A DNA stretch of 64,000 nt from Streptomyces canus (GCF_041435015.1 NZ_CP107989.1:868001-932000); one strand, 5' to 3'; numbered from the stretch's first letter, positions 26,674-35,797 are shown. A program made the numbers and translations. The notes: a model not told the origin generated them from the letters alone.

Positions 26674-27318
26674 ATGCTGGTCGGGGCGGGGAACACATGG
26701 CTTCGGATGGCCCATGTGGCGTTGCTGGCGGGTGTGCTGACGGGCTGTTCGGAGGCCGCAGAGGGGGACGGCTCGAAGGCGTCCGCGCGTCCGTCGGCAA
26801 CGGCGGAGACCTCCGGTCCGAAGGACACGGCCGCGACCACGGCCGCGACCAGCGGCGGCACGGTCGGCGCCGCCGGCTCGGCATGCGAGCTGCCCGTCAC
26901 GTTCGACATCGCCAAGAGCTGGAAGGCGGAGGCCGTCGAGGCGCCTCTGAGGCAGGGACCGGTCTCCTTGGCCTGCGAGATCGACGCGAAGCCCGCGGGC
27001 AACATCGGCTTCCTCCGCGTATGGGCCGGGACGTCCGGTGACGCCGACACACGGGCCGTGCTGGAAGCGTTCGTCGCGGCCGAGGACGGGGTGACCAAGG
27101 AGAAGTACCGCACCTTCACGTCCGGCGGCGTCTCGGGTGTGGAGGTCGCGTACCTGTACTCCAGCGAGCTCCTGGAGGAGACGAAGAAGGAGAGCGCCTT
27201 CGCCGTCACCACCGCGGACGGGCCGGTGGTGGTGCACCTCGGCGGGCTCGACACCGAGGAGCACGAGGAGATGCTCCCGGCGTACGAGCTCGCGCGCCGC
27301 ACCCTGCGCACCGCCTGA
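26674..27318 (+). CDS. Secreted lipoprotein of unknown function
   Basis: The 214-residue product carries a type II signal peptide with lipobox LLAGVLTGC (Cys25), a Ser/Thr/Ala-rich linker to about residue 70, and a globular domain beginning ACELPVTFDIAKSWKAEAV. Related Streptomyces lipoproteins share this domain, but no activity is known. The gene lies divergent to the isomerase-family gene with a 49-bp gap, so their promoters overlap. Confidence 0.8.
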   Translation: MLVGAGNTWLRMAHVALLAGVLTGCSEAAEGDGSKASARPSATAETSGPKDTAATTAATSGGTVGAAGSACELPVTFDIAKSWKAEAVEAPLRQGPVSLACEIDAKPAGNIGFLRVWAGTSGDADTRAVLEAFVAAEDGVTKEKYRTFTSGGVSGVEVAYLYSSELLEETKKESAFAVTTADGPVVVHLGGLDTEEHEEMLPAYELARRTLRTA

Positions 27319-27333
27319 GCAGGGGCCGCGGCG

Positions 27334-27972
27334 TCAGGCCTCCGTTCCGGTGTAGAACGCGATCGTCGCGGCCGTCGTCCTCGTCGCCGTCTCCTGGTCG
27401 ACGCCGGAGGCGGCGTACGCCTCGCCCCACCCTTCGCCCGAGCCGGTGATGAACGCGCCGCCCTCGGGCGTGGTGTGCCAGGTCGCGGCCTCCTCCTTGC
27501 TGAGACCGCCGCCCGCGAGGTGCAGGGCGAGTCCGTAGAGCCCCAGGTCCCAGCCGACTCCGACGGCACCGGGTCCGAACTGGTCCCAGAATTCGTCCGG
27601 TACGACGGCCACGTGCTCGAGTTCGAGGACCGTGCGCTCCCCGTTCTCGGGCGTGAGGCGCACTTCGACCTCGCTGAAGCCGGGGTCGGGGCCGTACAGC
27701 CAGCTCACCCGCAGCCGCTCGGGTTCCACGCACTCGAGGATCTCGCCGCCGGCGTTGCCCTCCAGCTGGTAGCGGCCGCCGACCTTGAGCTCGCCACTGA
27801 CCGGCATGAACCAGCGCGCGATCCGCTCGGGAGAGGTCACCGCGTCCCATACGTCGGCGATCTCGGCGTCGTACGTGCGGCGGAGCAGGACCGTCCGGGC
27901 CTCGCCGGTCTCGACCTGCCGGGTGCCGACCCGCCGGTGCATACGGTTGATCTCGTCGGCGATCTCACTCAT
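27334..27972 (-). CDS. SRPBCC (AHSA1/START-like) protein
   Basis: The 212-residue protein has the hydrophobic-pocket START/AHSA1 fold (LLRRTYDAEIADVWDAVTSPERIARWFMP, then VSWLYGPDPGFSEVEVRLTPE). Such proteins bind small lipophilic ligands and are often paired with ArsR repressors. Its ATG lies inside the last codons of the ArsR gene (eight-base overlap), so the pair is one operon controlled by the operator at 28348-28361. Confidence 0.87.
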   Translation of the reverse strand: MSEIADEINRMHRRVGTRQVETGEARTVLLRRTYDAEIADVWDAVTSPERIARWFMPVSGELKVGGRYQLEGNAGGEILECVEPERLRVSWLYGPDPGFSEVEVRLTPENGERTVLELEHVAVVPDEFWDQFGPGAVGVGWDLGLYGLALHLAGGGLSKEEAATWHTTPEGGAFITGSGEGWGEAYAASGVDQETATRTTAATIAFYTGTEA

Positions 27973-28342
27973 CCTCGTTCACCTCTCCTTGTGTCCTGCG
28001 CTCGCGCTTTCCCCGCGCGAGCTCCGTTCCGAGCGCGTCGAGCCGCTGGTCCCAGAAACCCCGGAAGCGCTCCAGCCAGGCGTCCACCTCCCTGAGCGGC
28101 GCGGTCTCGACGGCGTACAGCCGCCGAGTGCCGTCGGCGCGGACGGAGGCGAAGCCGCTGTCCCGCAGCACCTTCAGATGCTGCGAGACGGCCGGCTGGG
28201 AGATCCCGAACTCGTCCCGGATCACGGCACTGACCTCGCCCGACGCCTGCTCCCCGGAGGCGAGCAGCTCCAATATCCGGCGCCTGACCGGATCCCCGAG
28301 TACGTCGAAGGCGTGCACGCGACCCACTATGCCATCCACCAC
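27965..28342 (-). CDS. ArsR-family transcriptional repressor
   Basis: This 125-residue winged-helix repressor has the recognition region DEFGISQPAVSQHLKVLRDSGF. No CxC metal site is present, so it responds to something other than arsenic-type metals. Candidate starts are GTG at 28342, 28330 and 28321; the last (VHAFDVLGDPVRRRILELL) matches related proteins best. A palindromic operator directly upstream implies autoregulation of the ArsR-SRPBCC operon. The operator and AT-rich -10-like sequence are so close that the mRNA may be leaderless. Confidence 0.88.
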   Translation of the reverse strand: MVDGIVGRVHAFDVLGDPVRRRILELLASGEQASGEVSAVIRDEFGISQPAVSQHLKVLRDSGFASVRADGTRRLYAVETAPLREVDAWLERFRGFWDQRLDALGTELARGKRERRTQGEVNEDE

Positions 28343-28361
28343 TTATATAAGCCAAGGCTTA
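28342..28361. promoter_or_regulatory. Operator/promoter of the ArsR-SRPBCC operon
   Basis: TAAGCC-AA-GGCTTA (28348-28361) is a perfect inverted repeat of the size ArsR dimers bind. It overlaps the 10-bp palindrome CTTATATAAG (28342-28351), whose TATA-rich core can act as the -10 box reading left. The block is strikingly AT-rich for this genome. Confidence 0.7.
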
Positions 28362-28435
28362 AAAAGGAGTCCGGGGCCGCGGAGTGTTCCACGGCCCCGG
28401 ACGTTTGCCGACGGGTCAGGACGTGCCGGAGAGGG

Positions 28436-30238
28436 TCACGCCGGTACCCCCTCGGATCGCAGCATGGGATGGTGCGCCGTGACCTCCTCCGGCACGGCGA
28501 AGGCATCGGTGAGCGCCAGGGCGTGCGGCGCCAGCGCCGCGACGGTGGCCTCCAGCGCCTCCGGCAGGTAGCGGACCTGTTCGGCGGTCATCCGCTCGTG
28601 AGCGAGCAGTTCACCGCTGTGCGCGGCCACGTATCGCAGGGCGAACAGCCGGTGGAGGTGGTCCAGCAGGAGGCCCACCTGCGGGTCGGCGGCCTGCGCG
28701 GCCGCGGCGAGGAGTTCCTGGGCGGCCAGCCGGTGAGCGTGGGCGTCGACCAGGGACAGCGCCGCGCCGGAGGCGCCGTTCCAGCGGTCGAGGGGCGAGC
28801 CGGCCCGTTTCCCGCGCAGCCGCACACGGGCCCGCTCGTGACGTATTCGCTCCAGGTCCCCCAGCAGGTCGTGCAGGTGGACCGGATCGTGCAGGGACCG
28901 GGTGGCCGGAGGCACTTCGCTGAGGGGTCGCGGGGTGAAGCCGCCCAGCAGCATCTCCCCCGCCGCCTTGACCCAGATGACGGTGTTGTCGCCCTCCGCG
29001 GTGATCGTGCCCTCGTTGGCCGCGAGCTGACCCGCGATCCCGTTGGAGAGCAACAGGCCCTGTGCGCCGCAGCGTTCCCGGCACTCGGTCATCACGGCCC
29101 GGGCCTGCCAGGTGATCCAGCCCTTGGCGATGGCCACGATCCGCTCGGCCTCCTCCCGCTCACCTTCCGCCGCCTGCGCCCACCGCCGTACGACCCCGCG
29201 CTGCAGCAAGGTGGCGGCGTAGGTCGTGGCGAGCGCCTCCACGAGCGGGGCGTGGTGGGTGCGATGGGTGAACAGCGGCACGCGCTGTCCGCTGGTCATG
29301 CCCGAGGTGACCCGCCGGTGGGCGTGGCGTATCGCGACGGCCAGGGCGTGCCGCGTGACCCCGAGGCTGTAGGCGCTCATGCACAGCTTGCCCATCGTGA
29401 CGCGGCCGATGGAGCGCAGGAACCGCTTGCGCGGACTCCCCAGGGAGGAGACGAGTTCACCCTCGGCCGTCAGCCGGCCGTGTTCGCCCTGGAGCATGGC
29501 CGTCCGCGGCAGCCGCACCCCGTGGAAGGAGGTGGCGCAGTGGTCGACCGGGCTGCTGGCCGTCTGGGGCAGCAACTCCACCTCCACGCCCGGCAGATGG
29601 CGGCCGTTGCCGTCGGTCAGCGAGGTCAGGAAGAGAAAGACGCCCTGGTCCTTGCCGTCGATCACCAGACGGGCGGCTACCAGGGCGTCCTTCGGGCCGC
29701 CGGCCACGGAGGTGTTGGGCATCCACTTGCGCGCCCCCCGCGTCGGCGTGGTGAGCACGAACCCGCCCGTGGCCCGGTCCAGGGTCGCGGTGGTCTCCAA
29801 CTGGGGGGCGTCGTTGCCGTGAGCCTGCTCCGTGCACAGGAAGGTGCCGATGCGTTCCATCCGCAGGTACGGCCCCAAGTCCCGTTTCTCGTGGTCGTGT
29901 TCGAGCAGACTGCCGAGGAACAGGTTGTAGTGGATGCTGGCCATCGTCGTCATGCCGGCGTCCACCACCCCCGCCCATTCGTGCAGGGCGCTCAGGGCGA
30001 CCGGGTCACGGGCCAGGGCCTGTGCGTCGGGGACCGCCGCGTTCACCACCCGTAGGCGTTGATAGGACAGTTCCGTGCGCTCCTGATGCGTCAGCCCCTC
30101 GTGGTAGGCGAAGACGTCGGAGCTGAACAGGCGGCGCCACGGCTCATGGGTCTCGGCCTGCGTACCGAAGAGCAGATGCCGAAGTGCGATGGTCTCGGTC
30201 AGCGGGGGTGACGTTACGGGGAGTTGAGAGGTGATCAC
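28436..30238 (-). CDS. Acyl-CoA oxidase/dehydrogenase family flavoprotein
   Basis: The 600-residue enzyme belongs to the acyl-CoA oxidase branch of the acyl-CoA dehydrogenase superfamily, which introduces a double bond in acyl-CoA using FAD and passes electrons to oxygen. Signature stretches are LCTEQAHGNDAPQLETTATLD, GARKWMPNTSVAGGPKDALVAARL and QGLLLSNGIAGQLAANEGTITAEGDNTV near the catalytic base region. Length fits a oxidase rather than the 380-residue dehydrogenases. It stands alone. The chain-length range and pathway cannot be told. Confidence 0.85.
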   Translation of the reverse strand: MITSQLPVTSPPLTETIALRHLLFGTQAETHEPWRRLFSSDVFAYHEGLTHQERTELSYQRLRVVNAAVPDAQALARDPVALSALHEWAGVVDAGMTTMASIHYNLFLGSLLEHDHEKRDLGPYLRMERIGTFLCTEQAHGNDAPQLETTATLDRATGGFVLTTPTRGARKWMPNTSVAGGPKDALVAARLVIDGKDQGVFLFLTSLTDGNGRHLPGVEVELLPQTASSPVDHCATSFHGVRLPRTAMLQGEHGRLTAEGELVSSLGSPRKRFLRSIGRVTMGKLCMSAYSLGVTRHALAVAIRHAHRRVTSGMTSGQRVPLFTHRTHHAPLVEALATTYAATLLQRGVVRRWAQAAEGEREEAERIVAIAKGWITWQARAVMTECRERCGAQGLLLSNGIAGQLAANEGTITAEGDNTVIWVKAAGEMLLGGFTPRPLSEVPPATRSLHDPVHLHDLLGDLERIRHERARVRLRGKRAGSPLDRWNGASGAALSLVDAHAHRLAAQELLAAAAQAADPQVGLLLDHLHRLFALRYVAAHSGELLAHERMTAEQVRYLPEALEATVAALAPHALALTDAFAVPEEVTAHHPMLRSEGVPA

Positions 30239-30954
30239 AGCGGCAACGTAGCCCGGGGCGCCCCCTGATCACATCATGATCATCACCACGATTGAACACC
30301 CGCGCGCGGTGGTAGTTACCCCTTAAACGGCCTCTCTAATACCACAAGCCTCAATCTACACAAGGGTGATTCCCCTCCCAGGCCGCACTTTACGCCCGCG
30401 CATCGGAGCTTGACCGAATACCCCCCTCGGCGTGTCGCCATGGCGGGCATGCTCGACGAAAGGCCGGAGAGGCCGACGCACCCGGGGACTCCAACCGCCC
30501 CCCCCTCGCAAACAACCTTGACTCGTTGCGCCTCCAAATGTGCGCGGAATCCCCGCAATTGACGGAGAGGGCGGGGACAACGGGGCGAAACGCGTCGACA
30601 AGCGCGGCGGTTCACTCCTCGGTGATGTGCATCGGGCGACCAGCGGCGGGCCGGGATTCGGTTCGGCGGCGGCCACGAGGGAGCCCTTCACCTGTTTCTT
30701 GCGAGGAGGCTCCGGCGTTCACGCTGAGGAGAAGTCGCATCCCGTGGTGGCGACGCGGAGCGCCGCCGCGTCGGGTTCAGGGCGCGGAGCGCCCGTGCTG
30801 GTGTCGCCGAGACGATACGAACGGGTGTGCTGGTGATCGCTGGTCGGGGTGGTGACTGTGGGATGGAGGTGCGTTTGTGCGGCTGTCGTACGTACGGTCC
30901 TTCGGAGGGTTCGGCACAGCACAGTGTTCCGGCCGGAGGCCGTGAGGAGGCGAG
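30239..30954. other. Intergenic region and left part of the TnpB element
   Basis: These 716 bp hold no gene. The first part carries the promoter side of the acyl-CoA oxidase gene and the C-rich stretch 30430-30510. A TTGACT stands at 30518. Two adjacent hairpins, CGACGCGG/CCGCGTCG (30751-30773) and GGGCGC/GCGCCC (30780-30794), resemble the subterminal hairpins of IS200/IS605-like left ends. The left boundary of the element could not be fixed. Confidence 0.45.
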
Positions 30955-32212
30955 ATGGCGCAGGTGACGGCGGCTGTGGAGGCCGGGCATGCGCGCTACA
31001 CCTACCGGCTGCGCGTGTCGTCCACCGCCCGCACGGCTCTGGGTGCGGAGTGGGACCGGTGCGCTGGGTGTGGAACGAATGCGTCGCCAAGTCCAGGGCC
31101 GTACACCTGCACACCAAGGCGACCGGCGAAAAGGCCACGCGCGGTCCGGCCCAGCTCGACCGGATGCTGACCGAAGCCCGCGCTCGCACGCCGTGGCTGC
31201 GTCAGGGCTCATCGGTTCCCCAGCAGCAGGTCATCCGTGACTTCGGCCGCTCCCGCGCCAAGGCGCACAAGGACATCCGCGAGCGTCTGGCCATGGCGCG
31301 CCGGGCCGGGATGCCGAAGTGGAAATCCAAACGCGAGGCAGCGCCGACCCTCAACTACACCAAGCGCGGCTTCCGGTTGAAGGACGGCCGGCTGCACCTC
31401 GCGGGCGGCATCGTCGTGGCGGTGGTGTGGTCGCGGGAACTGCCGGCCCAGCCGTCCTCGGTGCGCCTGTACCAGGACAGCCTCGGACACTGGTACGCCT
31501 CGTTCGTCGTCCCCGCCCACGCCGAACCCCTGCCCAGGACCGGCCGCGTACTCGGCATCGACTGGGGCGTGAAGCAGACCGCGACCACCACGTCCGACGC
31601 GCACGACCTCCCCCACGCCGGGCACGGCAGGAAGGCCCGGGCGCAGCTGGCCCGGTACGACCGGATGATGGCCCGCCGCAGACCGAAGAAGGGACAACCG
31701 GCATCGAAGGGCTACCGCGAGGCGAAGAAACTGCGGACGAAGGCGCACGAAAAGGTCGCCAGGCAGCGGGAGGACACCGGCCGCAAGTGGGCCAAGAAGG
31801 TGGTCCGCGACCACGACGCCATCGCGGTCGAGGACTTCCGCCCGAAGCTCCTGGCCAGGACCACCATGGCCCGCAAGGCCGCTGACGCATCCATCGCCGC
31901 CACCAAGGCCGCTCTGATCGAGATGGGCCGCAAACACCGGCGGGACATCCGCCTCGTCCACCCCGCGCACACCACGATGGACTGCGCGCACTGCGATGCG
32001 AGAGCCAAGCATCGCCTGCCGCTGGGTGAGCGCACCTACACCTGCACCGCGTGCGGAAACGTGTCCCCCAGGGACAAGAACTCCGCCCGCGTGATGCTCG
32101 TCCGGGCTGGTCTCAACCCGGCTGGCGCTGATGGCGCAAAACCTCCCGGAGCGCTGCTCCAAGAGGCGGCCTGAGCCAGGAATCCCCTTCCCCTCAGGGA
32201 GGGGAGGATTCA
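30721..32212 (+). mobile_element. TnpB-only IS200/IS605-like element (IS1341 type), left end approximate
   Basis: The element contains tandem left-end hairpins (30751-30794), a tnpB gene (30955-32174, frameshifted) and a right-end hairpin finishing in GGATTCAA at about 32212. No TnpA transposase gene is present, so movement needs a transposase from elsewhere. Right of 32212 the sequence is the broken end of a YheO-type regulator gene, which places the insertion inside that gene. The left boundary is a guess based on the hairpins. Confidence 0.6.
30955..32174 (+). pseudogene. tnpB: tnpB (RuvC-like RNA-guided nuclease) with N-terminal frameshift
   Basis: From about 31064 the frame encodes a full TnpB body of about 370 residues. 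The RuvC catalytic set is intact: GIDWG (Asp codon 31560-31562), VEDFRPK (Glu codon 31830-31832) and PRDKNSARVML (Asp codon near 32073), with a zinc finger CAHC...CTAC between. The normal N-terminus, RYTYRLRVSSTARTAL from an ATG at 30955, lies in another frame and needs one extra base near 31058-31066 to join WVWNECVAKS. The single-base loss probably inactivates the protein unless translation restarts at a later GTG. TnpB uses a guide RNA made from the element's right end to cut DNA at the donor site. Confidence 0.82.
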
Positions 32213-32232
32213 ATAGTTGTAGACGCCCGGGA
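32160..32232 (+). ncRNA. Probable 3' part of the TnpB guide RNA (omegaRNA) and element right end
   Basis: AATCC, CCCCTC, GAGGGG and GGATT form a right-end hairpin at 32181-32210, followed by CAA. In TnpB elements the transcript of this end is the scaffold and the bases just outside the element are the guide. Here the guide would begin at about 32213 (TAGTTGTAGACGCCCG). The 5' limit of the RNA inside tnpB was not determined. Confidence 0.5.
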
Positions 32233-32799
32233 CACCCCGAGCAGATCCGCGATGGTCTGCGCGGCGTCCCGCGAGTCGAAGTACCCGTCCTGGTGCAGCT
32301 GCCTTACGAGAGCCTTCTTGTCCGCTCTGCTCAGCGACCGGGGTGTGGCGGCGCGCTCCGTGGCCAACTCCTCCACAACCCGCCGCAGTTAGCGCGTGTT
32401 GCGGTCCCGCAGGGGCTCCAGGGAGTGCTCGCAGTGCTCGGTCTCCGTGGCGACCAGGTTGGCCAAGTTGGCCAGGGCGAGCGTGACCGGCGACAGCACG
32501 GAGACGTCCAGGTTCAGGCACAGGGCCGCGATGTACTCACCCACGGCGTTCCTGAGACCGATGGACGTGCTCTGCACGGGGCGGCCGTCGGGGAACCGGT
32601 GCGGGTGGTTCTAGGACGCTCGGGTACTCCGGATCGGCGATGCGCGCCGGCCCCCCGGTTCGGTCGCGGAGTCCCCGACCCGACGGCCGGAGCGGTTGTT
32701 CTCGATCACCCGGATCGCGTGCCGCGGATCCCTCAGATCGTGCAGCACCACCTCGCACAGCCCGGGAACCATCCGCCCGAGGGCGCCAGCGATCTTCTC
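32213..32799 (-). pseudogene. YheO-type PAS/HTH transcriptional regulator, decayed and IS-interrupted
   Basis: Three frames together give the YheO-like PAS domain and its C-terminal helix-turn-helix. They are EKIAGALGRMVPGLCEVVLH with HDLRDPRHAIRVIENNRSGR (32650-32799), PHRFPDGRPVQSTSIGLRNA plus ALCLNLDVS (32480-32610), and LSRADKKALVRQLHQDGYFD with TIADLLGVSRA (32230-32340). At least two frameshifts and a TAG interrupt it. The final helix, normally SVYNYL, is garbled to GVYNY or STTIE exactly where the TnpB element begins. The N-terminal region is also missing. Confidence 0.7.
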
Positions 32800-32883
32800 G
32801 GCTCACCGATGAGGTGCTCGTCCGCACCGTCGACGACGCCTTCCGCCACCGGCACTCCGCCCCGGAACTTGGATGGACTTGTT

Positions 32884-32897
32884 ATCCAGATCTGGAT
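32884..32897. promoter_or_regulatory. Perfect palindrome ATCCAGATCTGGAT
   Basis: This 14-bp perfect palindrome lies in AT-rich flanks (GTT before, TTTTAAG after), between the decayed regulator gene and the SpoIIE-type phosphatase gene that starts 144 bp to the right. It looks like a dimeric regulator binding site. The regulator is unknown. Confidence 0.55.
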
Positions 32898-33040
32898 TTT
32901 TAAGCCCAAGATCCTGACCGGCAGGTTGTCCGGCAGGGTGACCGAGGTGTACATATGGGCCGCCCGGGTGCGGGCCGGTGTCCTTGTGGCGCATTCTTGC
33001 TGTGTCGCCCGCGGGACGGCGCACGGACGAGGTAGGGCCG

Positions 33041-35797
33041 ATGACTGGGAGCGTCGAGGACGCACACCTGACGGCCGGGCGGCTGACGGCGCTGCTGATC
33101 GACGCTTCGACGGAGGCGATCAGTGCGGCCGGCGGCCACGCCGGAGGGGTATACCTGCGCTCCCGCACGCCCGGACTACTGCGGCTCGCCGTTCTGTCGG
33201 GGCTGCCCGGACCGCTGTTCCACCCCTGGTGGCGGCTGCATGCCGACCGCCCCTTCCCCGTCGCCGACGCCTACCGGCTCGGTGTCCAGGTGGTCCTGCC
33301 GAACGCCACCGAGACCATGCGCCGCTACCCGCAGTTCGCCGCCGGACTGCCGTTCCAGTTCGGCTCGCTGTATGTGCCCGTCGTCGGCGGTTCCACGACC
33401 TACGGTGTGCTGACCGTGCTGCGTCCGGCCGTCACCGACGCCGCCGAGGTGCTGTCCGAGCACGACCGGGTGGTGCGCCTCGCCCAGGAGCTGGGGGCGG
33501 CGCTGCGGGGCCTGGAGGACGCGCACCCGGACCAGGTCGCCTGGGACGGCGAACCCGTCTGTCTGCGGCCGCCGACCGCCTCCACGTCCTTGGGACGCGC
33601 CGGGCGCTTCGCCTGGGACCCCGAGACGGCCGACATCACCCTGGACGAGGACCTGCACACCCTGCTGGGCATGCCGCCCAGTGAGTTTCCCGGCACCGTC
33701 GAGGCGTTCGCCGAGGCCGTGGCCCCCACCGACGCGCACCGCATCCTGGCCACTCTGCGGGACACCGCCGCCGGCCGACCTCCCGCACTGCCCCTCTATC
33801 TGCGGGCCGAGGACGGCGCGCTGCGCCTGCTGGACCTGTGGAACGCCTACGAGCCGCCGGCCGCACCCGCGGTCCGGGGCGTCGTCGTGGCCCCGGGCCC
33901 CGGCCCCACGGCGGACTCGGCGGCCGACCTGCTGCCCGACGGTGTGTTCTGCGTGGACCGGCTGGGCCTGGTCGTCTACGCGAATCCGCGCGCCGCCCAG
34001 CTCCTCGGCCGCCCCCGCACCGAGCTGGTCGGCCGCGACCTGTGGGAGTCCGTGCCCTGGCTGCGCCGCCCCGACTTCGAGGACCACCTGCGGGCGGCGC
34101 TGCTCGCACCGGACCCGGTCCACTTCCATCTCGTACGCCCGCCCGCGCAGGAGTCCGAGACACGGCCGACTGCTCAGGGCACCGGATCACCGCTGTCCGC
34201 TCGGGACGCCGGGACACCGCTGTACGCGGGGGACGCCGGGGCACCGCCATCCGCCCAGGACACCGGGGCACCACCATCCGCGGGGGACGCCGGGACACCA
34301 CGCTCCGCCCAGGACACCAGGCCACCACAGTCCGCCCAGGACGCCGGGGCACCACCGTCCACCCGGGACACCAGGCCACCGCCGTCGGCCCAGGACACCG
34401 GCCCCGCCCAACGGGCGTACGAAGGCGACTGGCTCGCGCTGTCCGTGCACCCCGGTCCGGACCGGCTGACCTGCACGGTCCGGCCCGCGAGCCGGGTGAA
34501 GGACAGTCCGGAGGGGCAGGAGACCGCCGAGTTGTCCGAGACGGGCATGAGCCCGCTCGCGCCCCTGTACCGTCCGATCGCTCTGGCCATCGCCCTGACC
34601 GAGGCGGTCACCGCCCGGCAGGTGTCCGCCGTCGTGATGCGGGAGCTGCTGCCCGCGTTCGGCGGCCGCAGGCTCGCGATCTACCTCCTCCAGGAACGGC
34701 ACCTCTACCTGGAATGGGAGACCGGCTTCCCCAAGGGCTTCCTCGCGCCCTTCGAGGGAGTGGACCTGGGCACCCACCTGCCCGGCGTGGAGACCCTCAC
34801 CACCGGCCGCCCGCTGTTCTTCGACTCGATGGAGCAGCTGACGGCCGCCTACCCCGGTATCCCCCTGGACGCGACCGAGGGCGCCCGGGCCTTCCTCCCG
34901 CTGATCGCCTCCGGGCGGGCGGTCGGCTCCTGCATCCTCGGCTTCGACCGGCCGCGCGGCTTCAGCACCGAGGAGCGCACGGTGCTCACCGCGCTGGCCG
35001 GACTCATCGCCCACGCCATGGAGAAGGCACAGCGCTACGAGTCGGAGACGGCACTCGCCCGGGGCCTGCAGCAGGCGCTCCTCCCCCGCCGTCTGTCGGC
35101 ACACCCGCAGCTGGAGACCGCCGGGCGCTATCTGCCGGGTACCGCGGGGATGGAGGTCGGCGGGGACTGGTACGACGTCGTCGAGTCCGGTGACGGCCTG
35201 GCCCTGGTCATCGGGGACGTCCAGGGGCACGGCGTGCAGGCGGCGGCCACGATGGGCCAGCTGCGCAGCGCGGTCAGGGCGTTCGCGCTCGGCGACAGGC
35301 CGCCGGACGAGGTCATGAGCAGCACAAACCATCTCCTCATCGACCTCGATCCCGGCCTGTTCGCCAGTTGCTGCTACATCCGGCTCGACCCCGCCACCGG
35401 GGTGGCCAGGGCCGCCCGAGCCGGCCATCCGCCGCCCCTGCTGCGCAGCCCCGACGGCCGCACGCGGGTCCTGGACCTGCCCGGCGGCGTCGTCCTCGGC
35501 GTGGCCCCGAAGGCCCGCTATCCGGTGACCGAGCTCCAAATGGAACCCGGCGCGATCCTGGCGCTCTACACGGACGGGTTGGTGGAACGGCCCGGCAGCG
35601 ACATCGACGAGGGGATCACCGCCCTGCGGGTGGCCCTGGCGAAGGCCGGCGCTCCGGTGGCCCGTCCGGGGGGACGGTTCCTGGCAAGCGTGGCGGACCG
35701 GCTCACGGCGACCGCCCGGCACGCCACGGACCGCCCGGACGACATCGCGCTGCTGCTCGCCACCCGGCGCACCGCACCCCCGCCCGGACCCCACTGA
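33041..35797 (+). CDS. SpoIIE-type PP2C serine/threonine phosphatase with GAF and PAS sensors
   Basis: The 918-residue phosphatase would dephosphorylate an anti-sigma antagonist in partner-switching control of sigma factors. Domains in order are a GAF-like region (about 10-170), a PAS-like region (185-285), a PAS (about 305-375, DGVFCVDRLGLVVYANPRAA), a repeat linker (386-457), a GAF (about 500-665, RRLAIYLLQERHLYLEWETG) and the PP2C/SpoIIE domain (about 690-910). Metal motifs are GGDWYDVVE, VIGDVQGHGVQAAATMGQL, ARAGHPPPLL and TDGLVERPG. The ATG at 33041 has GAGGTAGGG upstream. The linker is eight 9-residue repeats encoded by 27-bp tandem repeats. The 3' end has been copied into the repeat array downstream. 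Confidence 0.88.
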   Translation: MTGSVEDAHLTAGRLTALLIDASTEAISAAGGHAGGVYLRSRTPGLLRLAVLSGLPGPLFHPWWRLHADRPFPVADAYRLGVQVVLPNATETMRRYPQFAAGLPFQFGSLYVPVVGGSTTYGVLTVLRPAVTDAAEVLSEHDRVVRLAQELGAALRGLEDAHPDQVAWDGEPVCLRPPTASTSLGRAGRFAWDPETADITLDEDLHTLLGMPPSEFPGTVEAFAEAVAPTDAHRILATLRDTAAGRPPALPLYLRAEDGALRLLDLWNAYEPPAAPAVRGVVVAPGPGPTADSAADLLPDGVFCVDRLGLVVYANPRAAQLLGRPRTELVGRDLWESVPWLRRPDFEDHLRAALLAPDPVHFHLVRPPAQESETRPTAQGTGSPLSARDAGTPLYAGDAGAPPSAQDTGAPPSAGDAGTPRSAQDTRPPQSAQDAGAPPSTRDTRPPPSAQDTGPAQRAYEGDWLALSVHPGPDRLTCTVRPASRVKDSPEGQETAELSETGMSPLAPLYRPIALAIALTEAVTARQVSAVVMRELLPAFGGRRLAIYLLQERHLYLEWETGFPKGFLAPFEGVDLGTHLPGVETLTTGRPLFFDSMEQLTAAYPGIPLDATEGARAFLPLIASGRAVGSCILGFDRPRGFSTEERTVLTALAGLIAHAMEKAQRYESETALARGLQQALLPRRLSAHPQLETAGRYLPGTAGMEVGGDWYDVVESGDGLALVIGDVQGHGVQAAATMGQLRSAVRAFALGDRPPDEVMSSTNHLLIDLDPGLFASCCYIRLDPATGVARAARAGHPPPLLRSPDGRTRVLDLPGGVVLGVAPKARYPVTELQMEPGAILALYTDGLVERPGSDIDEGITALRVALAKAGAPVARPGGRFLASVADRLTATARHATDRPDDIALLLATRRTAPPPGPH
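34196..34411 (+). repeat. In-frame 27-bp tandem repeat (8 copies) inside the phosphatase gene
   Basis: Eight 27-bp units encode nine-residue repeats with consensus S-A-(Q/R/G)-D-(T/A)-G-(A/T)-P-P at residues 386-457. Typical DNA text is TCCGCCCAGGACACCGGGGC. The unit length keeps the frame, so copy changes alter only linker length between the PAS and GAF domains. Confidence 0.88.

Noticed and set aside
30316..30691. Leftward frames of about 100 codons upstream of the TnpB element.
   Set aside because: They overlap C-rich intergenic DNA, have non-coding composition and carry no recognisable motif.
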